Source: Spirochaetaceae bacterium (GTDB lineage: Bacteria > Spirochaetota > Spirochaetia > Treponematales > Breznakiellaceae). Taken from it: a stretch of DNA of 38,866 nucleotides. The translations under genes were made by a program, and so were the position numbers. Positions 8,381-18,116 of this stretch are shown here, one piece after another. The stretch covers positions 1-38,866 of the forward strand of contig JAITHJ010000040.1 of assembly GCA_031280035.1 (NCBI GenBank). Direction: 5' to 3'. How positions within the stretch are numbered: the first letter of the stretch is position 1; the number at the start of each line of letters is the position of its first letter. The notes under the pieces are model-generated. The model had not been told where the DNA came from. It saw only the letters and a list, made by a program, of their open reading frames with translations, and ran no database searches.

Positions 8381-10348
8381 TTACGGAGACTCTAGGACGA
8401 TGCGGTTTTTGCCGTTCTCAATTACAGCCCGAACGCCATTTGGATACACAGTGTCGTCTTTGGAAAAAACAAATTCTTTTTCAATATCATAACGCTTCAT
8501 TTTTTCACGAATTACGTATTTAAAATAATTTTCATTCAACGCAACATGAATTGTATCATCAGTGCATTGTTTAACTTCAGAAGCAAATTTATCGAAACGA
8601 TCTGTATATACAATGCCGTTGACGGCATTGCCAATAAAAAAAGTACCGCTGTTAATACACACGAGCATAAATAAAACATAAAATAAATTTTTATTTTTAT
8701 TTGTGGTATAGTCCGCCGTCATAATTAAAAAAGCGAATAAATACCAGAAATACGGAATATACCGAGCAAGCCAGTTAATCGGAGTAATAACTGCCAGCAC
8801 CAGTAAAAGAGATGCCGGAAACAGTATTTTTTTATAGGTTGTTGATTTTTTTTCTTTGATAGTAAACAACAGAATCAAGCCTGAAAATACGCAAATTTCC
8901 ACAAATAATAGTCCAAATCCTCCGGTAACGCGGCAATAATTCCGGTGAGCCGCCGCTGAATAAAATAATTTGGCCGGATTAAAAGGCGCCGTATTCAGAT
9001 CATAGTTTATAAAAAATAGAGATAAAGAGCGCAGAACCGGATGCAATTCTAAAAATTTTTCAGACATTATAGTAGAATAAAGAAGCGATGTGTCGTTATT
9101 AAGAGGATAAAAAGGATGCCCGAAATTTTTAAAATTAGTAATATACGGATTATATCCTGTAAATACTGACCCAACTAATAATATCGCTATGCCTGATAAA
9201 ATAAGAGCGAACATTTTTTTATAATTTTTCATTACAAGCTGCTTAACTACATAGCTAATTAAAACGATGCCGCAAATAAATCCGGTAAATTTAGTATTTA
9301 TTGCAAATACGCAGACCGCTATGATAATAAATAAATCTTTGCCCCCCCCCGTTCTCTGCTGCCGCTCATAATCCATACAGGCAAAAACCAGCGTTATTAA
9401 ACACATCCCTAAAAAACTGTCAACGTAATAGGTAAAAATTTGTGACATAACTACAGGATTCGCCGCAAAAATTAGGCTTATTGCCAGTACCGCAAGTTTG
9501 TTTTTCTGATAGAGACTTGTATATTTAAGGGCGTAACAGAGCGTTACCGCAAAAAATATCATCGTATAAGATTTTCCTATTTCAATATTCTTAAAAACAG
9601 ATAACAGTATTGAAGCGAACATCTCGGTAAATTTTGCATAGTGATTATTCCAGAAAAAATCAGATTCAGGCAATATAGTATAAAAAGGATTCCACCCGTT
9701 GCTTAATTGTATTACCGCAACCTGATGATACGCTTGTCCGTCCCATGAATAATCATAAATAAAAGCGTTTATCAAACAAGATAAAATTATGATTCCGTAA
9801 CAAACAGCTAAATGAATTACCGGATTTGACTCTTTGTTTTTAATCCGGTACAGCGTAAAGGAAAGAACAATATGAAGCAGCAGTGCAAATAAAATAACGA
9901 ATACATCGGCATGAACAATTTGCAGTACAAGAAAAATATTTTTCAGAAGATATAAAATAAATATGAAAGATATTAAGAAAAAAGGCTGTTCAATTATTAT
10001 AGTTTTGATTGACGTTCCCCCTATTCGTCTATGCGCTGATTTGCCAAGAAATTTTTCAGCGGCGTTTAAGATATTTCCGGTAAAACCGGATAGTTTTGGC
10101 CACAATGCGGCACAAATAATTACAATGACGCTCAAGGCGCTTCCAAGACAGGAAAGTATTTTTAATTTGTAATGAGCCAAAGAAGGATTAGCAAGGTTTC
10201 TATGTTTTATGTTTTCAGCAGCAGAGATTATAAAATTTTGAACGCCGTCAAAAAATAATAAAAAACATACGATAAAAGCCATAGAAAACAGCGCGATTAT
10301 TATTTTTCGTTCCACCGGCAATTTATTATATTTGTTAAATATTTCCAT
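8381..10348 (-). CDS. polytopic membrane glycosyltransferase-like (GT-C-like) protein
   Basis: 655 aa, about 12 or more TMs, extracytoplasmic YDYSWDGQAYHQ Asp motif; contains a coding-strand G9 (QQRTGGGKD). Confidence 0.65.
   Translation of the reverse strand: MEIFNKYNKLPVERKIIIALFSMAFIVCFLLFFDGVQNFIISAAENIKHRNLANPSLAHYKLKILSCLGSALSVIVIICAALWPKLSGFTGNILNAAEKFLGKSAHRRIGGTSIKTIIIEQPFFLISFIFILYLLKNIFLVLQIVHADVFVILFALLLHIVLSFTLYRIKNKESNPVIHLAVCYGIIILSCLINAFIYDYSWDGQAYHQVAVIQLSNGWNPFYTILPESDFFWNNHYAKFTEMFASILLSVFKNIEIGKSYTMIFFAVTLCYALKYTSLYQKNKLAVLAISLIFAANPVVMSQIFTYYVDSFLGMCLITLVFACMDYERQQRTGGGKDLFIIIAVCVFAINTKFTGFICGIVLISYVVKQLVMKNYKKMFALILSGIAILLVGSVFTGYNPYITNFKNFGHPFYPLNNDTSLLYSTIMSEKFLELHPVLRSLSLFFINYDLNTAPFNPAKLFYSAAAHRNYCRVTGGFGLLFVEICVFSGLILLFTIKEKKSTTYKKILFPASLLLVLAVITPINWLARYIPYFWYLFAFLIMTADYTTNKNKNLFYVLFMLVCINSGTFFIGNAVNGIVYTDRFDKFASEVKQCTDDTIHVALNENYFKYVIREKMKRYDIEKEFVFSKDDTVYPNGVRAVIENGKNRIVLESP
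9342..9350 (-). repeat. poly-G tract, 9 G on coding strand (in frame)
   Basis: ttg-CCCCCCCCC-gtt on + strand. Confidence 0.93.
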
Positions 10349-10626
10349 GAATGATTTTACTCCTCAATTTTGAAAATATTACAGAAATAAATTTAAGCTG
10401 TCAAGGCTATACTATTTTTAATTTTGAATTATTAAACTGAGCGGGTTAAATATTGATATATTTTACAGCATGTTTATCGTTATCACGTTTTCAAGTTTGA
10501 TACCGGACAACTCTGCCACGCGGTAGTTCACTCTTTAGGGTACTTGAATTTTTACTTGATTTATGAAATCATTTTGAAAAATAGAGTTTCCTTCAAAGAA
10601 AATAAAAAAGGAATTTAGGAGAGGAC

Positions 10627-12720
10627 ATGAGCATCGACATCACCAGAATGCGGAATATCGGCATTAGCGCCCATATCGATTCGGGCAAAACGACCCTTAG
10701 CGAGCGTATTCTGTTTTATTGCGACAAAATTCATGCGATTCATGAGGTCCGCGGCAAAGACGGCGTGGGCGCGACTATGGACCACATGGAGCTTGAGAAA
10801 GAGCGCGGCATTACGATTCAGAGCGCCGCCACTCAGGTTGGCTGGAAAGACTACACGGTAAATTTAATCGACACCCCAGGCCACGTTGATTTTACAATTG
10901 AGGTTGAACGGAGTCTGCGTGTTCTTGACGGAGCGATACTTGTGCTTTGCGCGGTTGGCGGCGTACAGTCGCAGTCAATTACCGTAGACAGGCAGCTTAA
11001 ACGGTATCATGTTCCCCGCATTGCATTTATCAACAAATGTGACCGCACCGGCGCGAATCCTTTTAAGGTAAAGAACCAGCTTCGTGAGAAACTTGGCCTT
11101 AACGCCGTACTTATCCAGCTTCCTATCGGGCTTGAGGATAAACTCGAAGGCGTTATTGATTTGGTAAAGATGAAAGCGGTTTATTTTGACGGCGGTTCCG
11201 GTGAAAATCTGCGGTATGCGGAAATTCCCGCTCACATGGCCGATGATACCGCCAAGCACCGCGAAGAACTTATCGACGCGATTTCACTTTTTAGCGATGA
11301 GCTTGCCGAGCTTTTTTTGGGCGGCGAGGAGATCCCTGAGGAGCTTATTCATGCGGCTATTCGCAAAGGTGCTCTTGAGGAAAAATTCGTTCCGGTTATG
11401 ATGGGATCGGCTTATAAGAATAAAGGAATTCAATGTCTTCTTGATGCTGTGGGATATTACCTTCCAAATCCAACGGAAGTTAAGAATTTCGCGCTCAATC
11501 TTGATAAGAATGAAGAGAGCATTGAGTTAACCGCTGATGAAAAGAAATCGACCGTAGCGCTGGGCTTTAAGCTTGAGGACGGTCAGTACGGCCAGCTTAC
11601 CTATGTACGTATCTATCAGGGCGCTCTTAAAAAAGGAGATGAACTTATAAACACCCGCGCCCGCAAACGTTTTAAAGTAGGGCGGCTTGTGCGTATGCAC
11701 TCGAACAGCATGGAAGATATTAATGAAGGTATGCCCGGCGATATTGTGGCGCTCTTTGGCGTGGACTGCGCGTCAGGTGATACGTTCTGTGGCAGTAACC
11801 TTAATTACGCTATGACATCAATGTTTGTTCCCGAGCCGGTCATAAGCCTTGCCATCACGCCGAAGGACAAAAAATCAGCTGACCAGATGGCAAAGGCGCT
11901 GGGACGTTTTACAAAAGAAGATCCTACATTTCAGACTTTTGTTGACCCTGAATCAAATCAGACTATTATCAAGGGAATGGGCGAGCTTCATCTTGAAGTA
12001 TATATCGAGCGGATGAAGCGTGAATACAAATGTGAGGTTGAAACCGGTATGCCGCAGGTCGCCTATCGTGAGACAATAACGGCGCGCGCCGATTTTAATT
12101 ATACGCATAAAAAACAAACTGGCGGCGCCGGTCAATACGGGCGGGTTGCCGGTTATATGGAGCCGTATCCTGACGGCGATTATGAATTCGTTGATCAAAT
12201 TAAAGGCGGCTCGATTCCTCTTGAATTTATTCCAAGTTGTGATAAAGGATTTAAACAAGCGGTTCAAAAAGGAAGTCTTATTGGCTTCCCCATTGTGAAT
12301 ATCCGTTGTCTTATCAATGACGGGCAGTCGCATCCTGTTGACTCGTCGGACATTGCTTTCCAGCAGGCGGCAATCGGCGCGTTCCGCGAGGGTTATAACA
12401 AAGCCAAGCCCTGCATCCTTGAGCCAATCATGAAAGTTTCCGTTGAGGGGCCGACGGAATTTCAAGGGAATATTTTTGCCAGCCTTAATCAAAGGCGCGG
12501 TATTATCAATGCTTCCACCGAAGACGGGGCGTTCAGCCGTGTGGAAGCGGAAGTGCCGTTAAGCGAGATGTTTGGTTATTCGACGGCGCTGCGTGGTATG
12601 ACGCAGGGCAAAGCTGAATTTTCGATGGAGTTTGAAAAATACGGCAAAGTACCGCAGAGTATTTCTGAGGCGCTCGTTAAAGAATATGAAGAAAAACGCC
12701 GTAAAGATATGGCCAAGTGA
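10627..12720 (+). CDS. fusA: translation elongation factor G, mitochondrial/spirochaete (spdEFG)-like type
   Basis: [76 protein letters not shown]. Confidence 0.95.
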   Translation: MSIDITRMRNIGISAHIDSGKTTLSERILFYCDKIHAIHEVRGKDGVGATMDHMELEKERGITIQSAATQVGWKDYTVNLIDTPGHVDFTIEVERSLRVLDGAILVLCAVGGVQSQSITVDRQLKRYHVPRIAFINKCDRTGANPFKVKNQLREKLGLNAVLIQLPIGLEDKLEGVIDLVKMKAVYFDGGSGENLRYAEIPAHMADDTAKHREELIDAISLFSDELAELFLGGEEIPEELIHAAIRKGALEEKFVPVMMGSAYKNKGIQCLLDAVGYYLPNPTEVKNFALNLDKNEESIELTADEKKSTVALGFKLEDGQYGQLTYVRIYQGALKKGDELINTRARKRFKVGRLVRMHSNSMEDINEGMPGDIVALFGVDCASGDTFCGSNLNYAMTSMFVPEPVISLAITPKDKKSADQMAKALGRFTKEDPTFQTFVDPESNQTIIKGMGELHLEVYIERMKREYKCEVETGMPQVAYRETITARADFNYTHKKQTGGAGQYGRVAGYMEPYPDGDYEFVDQIKGGSIPLEFIPSCDKGFKQAVQKGSLIGFPIVNIRCLINDGQSHPVDSSDIAFQQAAIGAFREGYNKAKPCILEPIMKVSVEGPTEFQGNIFASLNQRRGIINASTEDGAFSRVEAEVPLSEMFGYSTALRGMTQGKAEFSMEFEKYGKVPQSISEALVKEYEEKRRKDMAK

Positions 12721-12786
12721 TAAAAGCATTTTTGAATACAAAATGATCGTGAAATTATTTACAGATAAATAGAAAGCGCGTATTCG

Positions 12787-13944
12787 ATGATACTCAATGA
12801 TCCGTGTCAAGATTCCAGTTGGCTTGATTATGGCGTAACAATACCGTTCCCTGTAGCGCGTCCTCGCAAGATACTGGATTTTCTTGGAGGCCGTTCAAAT
12901 GATTTTCCCGGTCCTGTTATCGAGTTAAACGACGCCGTCAGGCTGTTGGGCAAAGATGCGTCATGGATTATAGACAAAAATGATATTGAGCGCGTTCATA
13001 AAAAAGAATATGCCGGTGTTCTATTTGGAGATCAGGGCGATCAGGCGCAGGCAAACGCACTGCTTGATATTTATGAGCTTATCGACAAGCATGGTAATCC
13101 AAAGCGTTACAATAAAAATCTTGCGAAAAAATCCCTGAAAGATCTTTTTGACAGAGTGATAATCAACAGGCTCTATGGGACATATATTGCTGTGCAGCTT
13201 GCCCTGCAAGATAAATCGGGTTTTTGCTATTATCTTGCAGGAGGGAATCATCATGCGCGTTACGATTGGGGCGCAGGATTTTGCGTATTTAACGATATGA
13301 TTTTCGCCGCGCGTAAATTGCAGGCGGACGGTCAGGCCAAGCTGATATGGCTTATCGATGTTGACGCGCATAAAGGATGCGGCAGCGCGGAAATTGTTGA
13401 ATTCATTCGTACTGGAAAAACCGGTCATCCGTTTGAAAAAGACTGCGATATACTGACGCTTTCAGCGCACATGGCGCGTGGCTGGCCGCTGGATGATGAG
13501 GTTCTCAGCGAAGCGAAACCGGAGCGCGCTCCGTTTATCAGTTCCGATATTGATATTCCCATTGAGAGCGGTGAAGAATCTTTGTACTGTGCAAAACTGG
13601 AGGCCGGATTGCGGCGGCTTGAATTGCTTTCTGCCAAACGCGGACGCAGGTTAAAAGATGCGTTATGTGATTTTGCCATTGTTGTAGACGGCAGCGATCC
13701 TTATGAAGCCGATGGTCTTGAGTCAAGCTCTCTTTTACAGCTTACGCTTGAACAATGCCTCGAACGCGACCGGCTGATTTTCCGGTTTTTGCGTGAACGT
13801 GAAATAAAAAGCGCGTGGGTGCTTGCCGGCGGGTACGGTGAAAGAGCGTGGGAGCCGCACGCTCAGTTTTTATTATCATTGAGCAGGCAGCTTGCGGAAA
13901 TCCGTTTAAATGAAAGCGCTTCGTTGTTTACTCCCAAGCTATAG
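12787..13944 (+). CDS. histone-deacetylase / AcuC-fold family protein
   Basis: LAGGNHHA...GFCVFNDM and LIDVDAHKGCGSAE metal/catalytic motifs. Confidence 0.82.
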   Translation: MILNDPCQDSSWLDYGVTIPFPVARPRKILDFLGGRSNDFPGPVIELNDAVRLLGKDASWIIDKNDIERVHKKEYAGVLFGDQGDQAQANALLDIYELIDKHGNPKRYNKNLAKKSLKDLFDRVIINRLYGTYIAVQLALQDKSGFCYYLAGGNHHARYDWGAGFCVFNDMIFAARKLQADGQAKLIWLIDVDAHKGCGSAEIVEFIRTGKTGHPFEKDCDILTLSAHMARGWPLDDEVLSEAKPERAPFISSDIDIPIESGEESLYCAKLEAGLRRLELLSAKRGRRLKDALCDFAIVVDGSDPYEADGLESSSLLQLTLEQCLERDRLIFRFLREREIKSAWVLAGGYGERAWEPHAQFLLSLSRQLAEIRLNESASLFTPKL

Positions 13945-15074
13945 ATACGTGAGGGATATAGTCCTCTTTGACGCTTAAACCATTCGGCATAGATTTTGTG
14001 GCTTCCGCCGGCGGTAAGCGCCCGTGTTCTTGTCAGTTTAAGATGATAAAACGGCGAAAGACGGGTTGACGCTATTTCTGAAATCAAATCAAACGAGTAT
14101 GGACGGGCGTGTGAATTAAGGCTGCCGGAAGAAAGATCCGCGCCGGTAAGATAAATATTGCCTGTTGTCCAGCCGAGCGCAAAGTCTAACGCCGCAGCGG
14201 TAACGGTTCCGCGTTGAGGCAGAGAAAGAACAGGAAGGCCGTTTTTGGCAAGAAGCGTATTTTGTTCTGAGCTGCCGTCGCTGAACAGTATTACCGGATA
14301 TTTTTTAAAATCGGTCAAGAGAACGGCGTTAAGCGGCGCGGCAATCAGCGGTTTTTTGGGGCAGCGCAGCGTTTCAAACAGGTGAAAGCGCGCCCAATTA
14401 CCGCCGTCGCTGGTAAAAACAATATCGGGCGTTATGCCGTGCGAAAGCAGCGCGCGGACGGCGGACGACACGGAAAGTATAATGCGGTTTTTATTCCGCC
14501 GGATTATTTTTAGGGTGTCAAATTGCGTTTCTAATCCAGGCCCTGCCGCGCACAGAATTATATCGCTGTTTACGGCGGAAGGTTTTTTCAGGGCGTTTTC
14601 CGAAAAAACGCTGATGTTTTTCATAATGTTATTTTGCCATCGTTTGGCAAAGTAGCGGGAAGTTCTTTTATTTGCGTCGGTTATTTTGATAAACGCCGCC
14701 GTTTCAGATAAAATACGCGCGTATGTTTTTCCGTCCAGCGCAAGCGCGGGTCTCCATTCGATTATTTTAATTTTGTCCGATTCTATCTCTTTAATATGCC
14801 GTTCTAAAAAGGCTGTGCAGGTTAAAGAGGATGACGGCGACCATTCCGCATCGGGTTTGTATCCGTCCGCGCCGGATAAATACTTGCTGCTTATATGCAG
14901 GCTTATTAACTTTGCCGAAGGAAATTGAGCGCGCAGCACCGGTATCATATATCCTGAGCCGCACTCGATAAGAATAAAATAAACGATGCCGGGCGGTATG
15001 GTAAGCGAATCTATATATTTTTGCGCTTCTTTCTGCGGATCATACGCTGAATGTATGCGCGGGTTATCAGACAA
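13863..15074 (-). CDS. DUF115 / 6-hydroxymethylpterin-pyrophosphokinase-like (Maf flagellar accessory-like) protein
   Basis: ILCAAGPGLETQFDTLKIIRRNKNRIILSVSSAVRALLSHGITPDIVFTSDGG; the ORF extends to 15128, but TTG at 15074 overlapping the previous gene's stop is a plausible start. Confidence 0.7.
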   Translation of the reverse strand: MSDNPRIHSAYDPQKEAQKYIDSLTIPPGIVYFILIECGSGYMIPVLRAQFPSAKLISLHISSKYLSGADGYKPDAEWSPSSSLTCTAFLERHIKEIESDKIKIIEWRPALALDGKTYARILSETAAFIKITDANKRTSRYFAKRWQNNIMKNISVFSENALKKPSAVNSDIILCAAGPGLETQFDTLKIIRRNKNRIILSVSSAVRALLSHGITPDIVFTSDGGNWARFHLFETLRCPKKPLIAAPLNAVLLTDFKKYPVILFSDGSSEQNTLLAKNGLPVLSLPQRGTVTAAALDFALGWTTGNIYLTGADLSSGSLNSHARPYSFDLISEIASTRLSPFYHLKLTRTRALTAGGSHKIYAEWFKRQRGLYPSRIYSLGVNNEALSFKRISASCLLNDNKN

Positions 15075-17532
15075 GACCCAGATCCTTGAATACCTTTTTG
15101 TATATATCGAATTTATCCGAGTGGGCAAATTCTTCTATTTTATCTTCGGGCAGCGCTTCAAGAAGCTGATCCATGTAGGCGAGCACCGTACGAATTTCGT
15201 TTTTGAATTTTTCGGAGAGGGCGTCGTGCGCCGGCTTGCCGTCCTCTTTCGCGCCTGCTTCAAGCTCCGGATCGGCTGCGGCGATTTCGCCGAGGTCGAA
15301 AGCGGAGTCTTCTTCCTGCAAGGCTTCGAGCTCTTCGGTCGCGTCTGCTTTGAGCTCCGGATCTGCTGCGGCGATTTCGCCGAGGTCAAAAGCGGAGTCT
15401 TCCTGCGAAACATCGGGGACTTCGATCTCTAAAGCCTCGCTTTCGGTATCGCCGTTGCCGAAGGGGTCTTGTTCGTCGGATTCGCTGTCGGCGATTTCCA
15501 CCGCGCCGTCGTCGTCCATGTCCAAATCAATATCGAAGCTCGGCGGCGTAACGTCAACGGCGATGTCATCGTCTCCGGCTTCGGGGTCATCTAAGCCGGT
15601 TTCGGGTTCGTCTAGGCCGGTTTCGGGGTCGTCTAAGCCGGTTTCGGGGTCGTCTAGGCCGGTTTCGGGGTCGTCTAGGCCGGTTTCGGGGTCGTCTAGG
15701 CCGGGTACGGGGTCGTCTAGGCCGGTATCGGGGTCGTCTAGGCCGGTATCGGGGTCGTCCGCGCTGACGCCTGTTTCTTCGGTTACATCCGCCGTATTGA
15801 AGATGTTCTCCAGCTCATTACAGGTCAGCGCTTCACCGCCGTCCGCGCCGTCATCGGGGTCGTCTAAGCCGGTTTCGGGGTCGTCTAAGCCGGCATCGGG
15901 TTCGTCTAAGCCGGTATCGGGGTCGTCTAAGCCGTCATCGGGGTCGTCTAAGCCGGCATCGGGTTCGTCCAAGCCGGTTTCGGGGTCGTCTAGGCCGGTT
16001 TCGGGGTCGTCTAGGCCGGTTTCGGGGTCGTCTAGGCCGGTTTCGGATTCGTCTAGGCCGGTATCGGGTTCGTCCAAGCCGGTATCGGGGTCGTCTAGGC
16101 CGGTTTCGGGGTCGTCTAGGCCGGTATCGGGGTCGTCTAAGCCGGTATCGGGGTCGTCCGCGCTGACGCCCGTTTCTTCGGTTACATCCGCCGTATTGAA
16201 GATGTTCTCCAGCTCGTTACAGGTCAGCGCTTCGCCGCCGTCCGCGCCGTCATCGGGTTCGTCTAAGCCGCCGTCCGCGCCGTCCTCATTGAGGGCGTTC
16301 AGTTCGTTTTCAGTGAGCGCGATGCTCTCGTCTTCTTCGTTAAGCCGGCTCAGCTCGTCTTCGGTAAGCGTGATGCTTTCGTCTTCATCATCGCCTTCCG
16401 CGCCGCCGTCCGGCGAATCCGCCTGTTCTTCCGTCTGACTTTCGTCCGCGCCGCAGTCCGGCGCGTTTTCTACGTTTTCCCCGGACTCAAGGGTGATGTC
16501 CGCGTTATTCAGTACGTTGCTCAATTCCTTGGGGGTGAGGGCCTCTTCGTCCTCGTTTTCCTCACCGTCCGCGCGCGCGCCTGCGCCCGCGTGTATTTCC
16601 GTTTTAACCGCCGAGATTGAGGCCTTGAGCGAGTCCAAATCGGTCTTGATTGAGGAAAGTTCGTTGGCTATTTTCAAAAGAAGCTCGGTTGCGACGTTGA
16701 CGGGCGGGCCGCCGTCCGCCGCGCCGCTTTGCGCGCCGCCGTCCGCATCGAAGACGGCGGCGAAATCCTGCTCCTCCGCGTCCCGCGGCGCGCCTTCTTC
16801 AGAGGCGTCCTCGTCAACGGCGAACGGCTCGCCGTCATCCGCCGCTTCGTCCTCGTCAACGGCGAACGGCTCGCCGTCATCCGCCGCCGCGTCTTCGTCA
16901 ACGGCGAACGGCTCGTCATCATCCGCCGCTTCGTCCTCGTCTTCGGCAAACGGTTCGTCATCGTCCGCCGCCGCGTCCTCGTCAACGGCGAACGGCTCGT
17001 CATCGTCCGCCGCTTCGTCCTCGTCTTCGGCAAACGGTTCGTCATCGTCCGCCGCTTCATCCGCGTCTTCGGCAAACGGTTCGTCATCGTCCGCCGCCGC
17101 GTCCTCGCCTTCGGAAAAATCTATGTCGTCCGCCGCTTCGCCGAATTCGTCCGCCGCTTCGCCGTCCCCGTCTTGCGCCGTTTCATCGCCGTCAACGGAA
17201 AAATCATCATCGTCATAAAAGGAAGCGCGCGAACCGCCGACAGCGGCGGCGTTTTCCTCAACAAAGCCGTCAAAGTCCATGTCCTCGCCGGCGGCGGTAA
17301 AATCGTCAAAATCGCCGTCCGCGTCCTCTTTGGCGCGCGCGCTCTCAAAATCCGCGCCGTCCTCCCGCGCGGCGCGCGCGTCAAAGGGAAATCCTTCGCT
17401 TTCAGCATCCTCAAATAGGGTTTCCGGCTCGGATTTTACCCACACGCCGTATTCGTCAAGTTCATCGGATGAGCCGATAGCCCGTCTATCGTCAAAAATC
17501 GAAGGTTTATTTGTCTTCATGTCGTTCCTCAC
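15067..17532 (-). CDS. large acidic low-complexity repeat protein (heptad DDPETGL and 14-aa [14 protein letters not shown] repeats)
   Basis: 821-aa ORF with a non-repetitive N terminus ([30 protein letters not shown]) and C terminus ([50 protein letters not shown]); abuts the DUF115 gene. Confidence 0.85.
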   Translation of the reverse strand: MRNDMKTNKPSIFDDRRAIGSSDELDEYGVWVKSEPETLFEDAESEGFPFDARAAREDGADFESARAKEDADGDFDDFTAAGEDMDFDGFVEENAAAVGGSRASFYDDDDFSVDGDETAQDGDGEAADEFGEAADDIDFSEGEDAAADDDEPFAEDADEAADDDEPFAEDEDEAADDDEPFAVDEDAAADDDEPFAEDEDEAADDDEPFAVDEDAAADDGEPFAVDEDEAADDGEPFAVDEDASEEGAPRDAEEQDFAAVFDADGGAQSGAADGGPPVNVATELLLKIANELSSIKTDLDSLKASISAVKTEIHAGAGARADGEENEDEEALTPKELSNVLNNADITLESGENVENAPDCGADESQTEEQADSPDGGAEGDDEDESITLTEDELSRLNEEDESIALTENELNALNEDGADGGLDEPDDGADGGEALTCNELENIFNTADVTEETGVSADDPDTGLDDPDTGLDDPETGLDDPDTGLDEPDTGLDESETGLDDPETGLDDPETGLDDPETGLDEPDAGLDDPDDGLDDPDTGLDEPDAGLDDPETGLDDPDDGADGGEALTCNELENIFNTADVTEETGVSADDPDTGLDDPDTGLDDPVPGLDDPETGLDDPETGLDDPETGLDDPETGLDEPETGLDDPEAGDDDIAVDVTPPSFDIDLDMDDDGAVEIADSESDEQDPFGNGDTESEALEIEVPDVSQEDSAFDLGEIAAADPELKADATEELEALQEEDSAFDLGEIAAADPELEAGAKEDGKPAHDALSEKFKNEIRTVLAYMDQLLEALPEDKIEEFAHSDKFDIYKKVFKDLGLV
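15572..15760 (-). repeat. 21-bp coding tandem array B (about 9 heptads, DDPETGL type)
   Basis: (ggtttcggggtcgtctaggcc)n on + strand. Confidence 0.92.
15846..16160 (-). repeat. 21-bp coding tandem array A (about 15 heptads, [14 protein letters not shown] type)
   Basis: Same 21-bp unit with variant heptads. Confidence 0.92.
16805..17105 (-). repeat. 42-bp coding tandem array (about 7 x 14 aa, D[EA]AADD[DG]EPFA[EV]DE)
   Basis: (tcgtcaacggcgaacggctcgtcatcgtccgccgcttcgtcc)n on + strand. Confidence 0.9.
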
Positions 17533-17749
17533 CTAAAACAGTCGTATCTTTCAATATCGGCGGATTTAGTATTTATTTTAGGATAACTGTTGAATTTTCG
17601 CATATTTTACGGGAACGGGCGGAGAGGGGAGGGGAGCGCGCCGTTTTGAGATCGCGCGCCGCGCGCCGCGCGCGCCGCCGTGAGTCAACGGTACGCCGCC
17701 GTGTGAATTTCCCGCGTTCGCTCCGGTTACGGCTGCCCAAACATCGTCA

Positions 17750-18066
17750 AGATACGCGCAAACGCCGTCAATGTCCGCGCAAACGCGGATGAGAAGTACG
17801 CAGACGTATCACGGTCTAGACAAACCTCATCACGGTTCGCGTTTCGCTTGACGACCCTCACGTTTCGCTTGACGACCCTCATGTTTCGCTGAACGATGTC
17901 CGCGCGGACGGCGGTGAAGTTCGCGCGTCTTATGATGAGATTGACCCGCGCTCAAATGATTATTGGGTAAACGGCGCGAAAATCCACGCAAACGGACGCT
18001 AGGTTTGCGCGGATTATGCGGACGTTTGCGCGCGCGCCGTAGAGAACGGCGCGGATGTGTGCGGGA
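17750..18066. repeat. diverged intergenic 21-bp-period array (about 15 units)
   Basis: Successive 21-mers align by eye (gatacgcgcaaacgccgtcaa / tgtccgcgcaaacgcggatga / gaagtacgcagacgtatcacg / ... / gttcgcgtttcgcttgacgac / cctcacgtttcgcttgacgac ...); the two cgtttcgcttgacgaccctca copies at 17840 and 17861 are exact. Confidence 0.6.
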
Positions 18067-18116
18067 GAGAGGGCTTTTTCAGGGACGGCGCGGCCTTCGC
18101 GTTGAAGGAGAGCGTC

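Noticed and set aside
10349-10626. Possible RNA gene or riboswitch upstream of fusA
   Set aside because: No tRNA T-loop motif, strong stem set or terminator recognised by eye; a covariance-model search would be needed.
15203-16438. Long plus-strand ORF (411 aa, [14 protein letters not shown] repeats), with 16493..17218 similar
   Set aside because: It is the antisense of the acidic repeat gene. A repeat whose length is a multiple of 3 with no stop in one unit opens several frames at once; no independent start/RBS or unique domain supports it.
17600-17720. CGCGCCGCGCGCCGCGCGCGCC tract as a specific regulatory element
   Set aside because: Low-complexity GC/CG sequence typical of the intergenic regions here; no defined architecture beyond composition.
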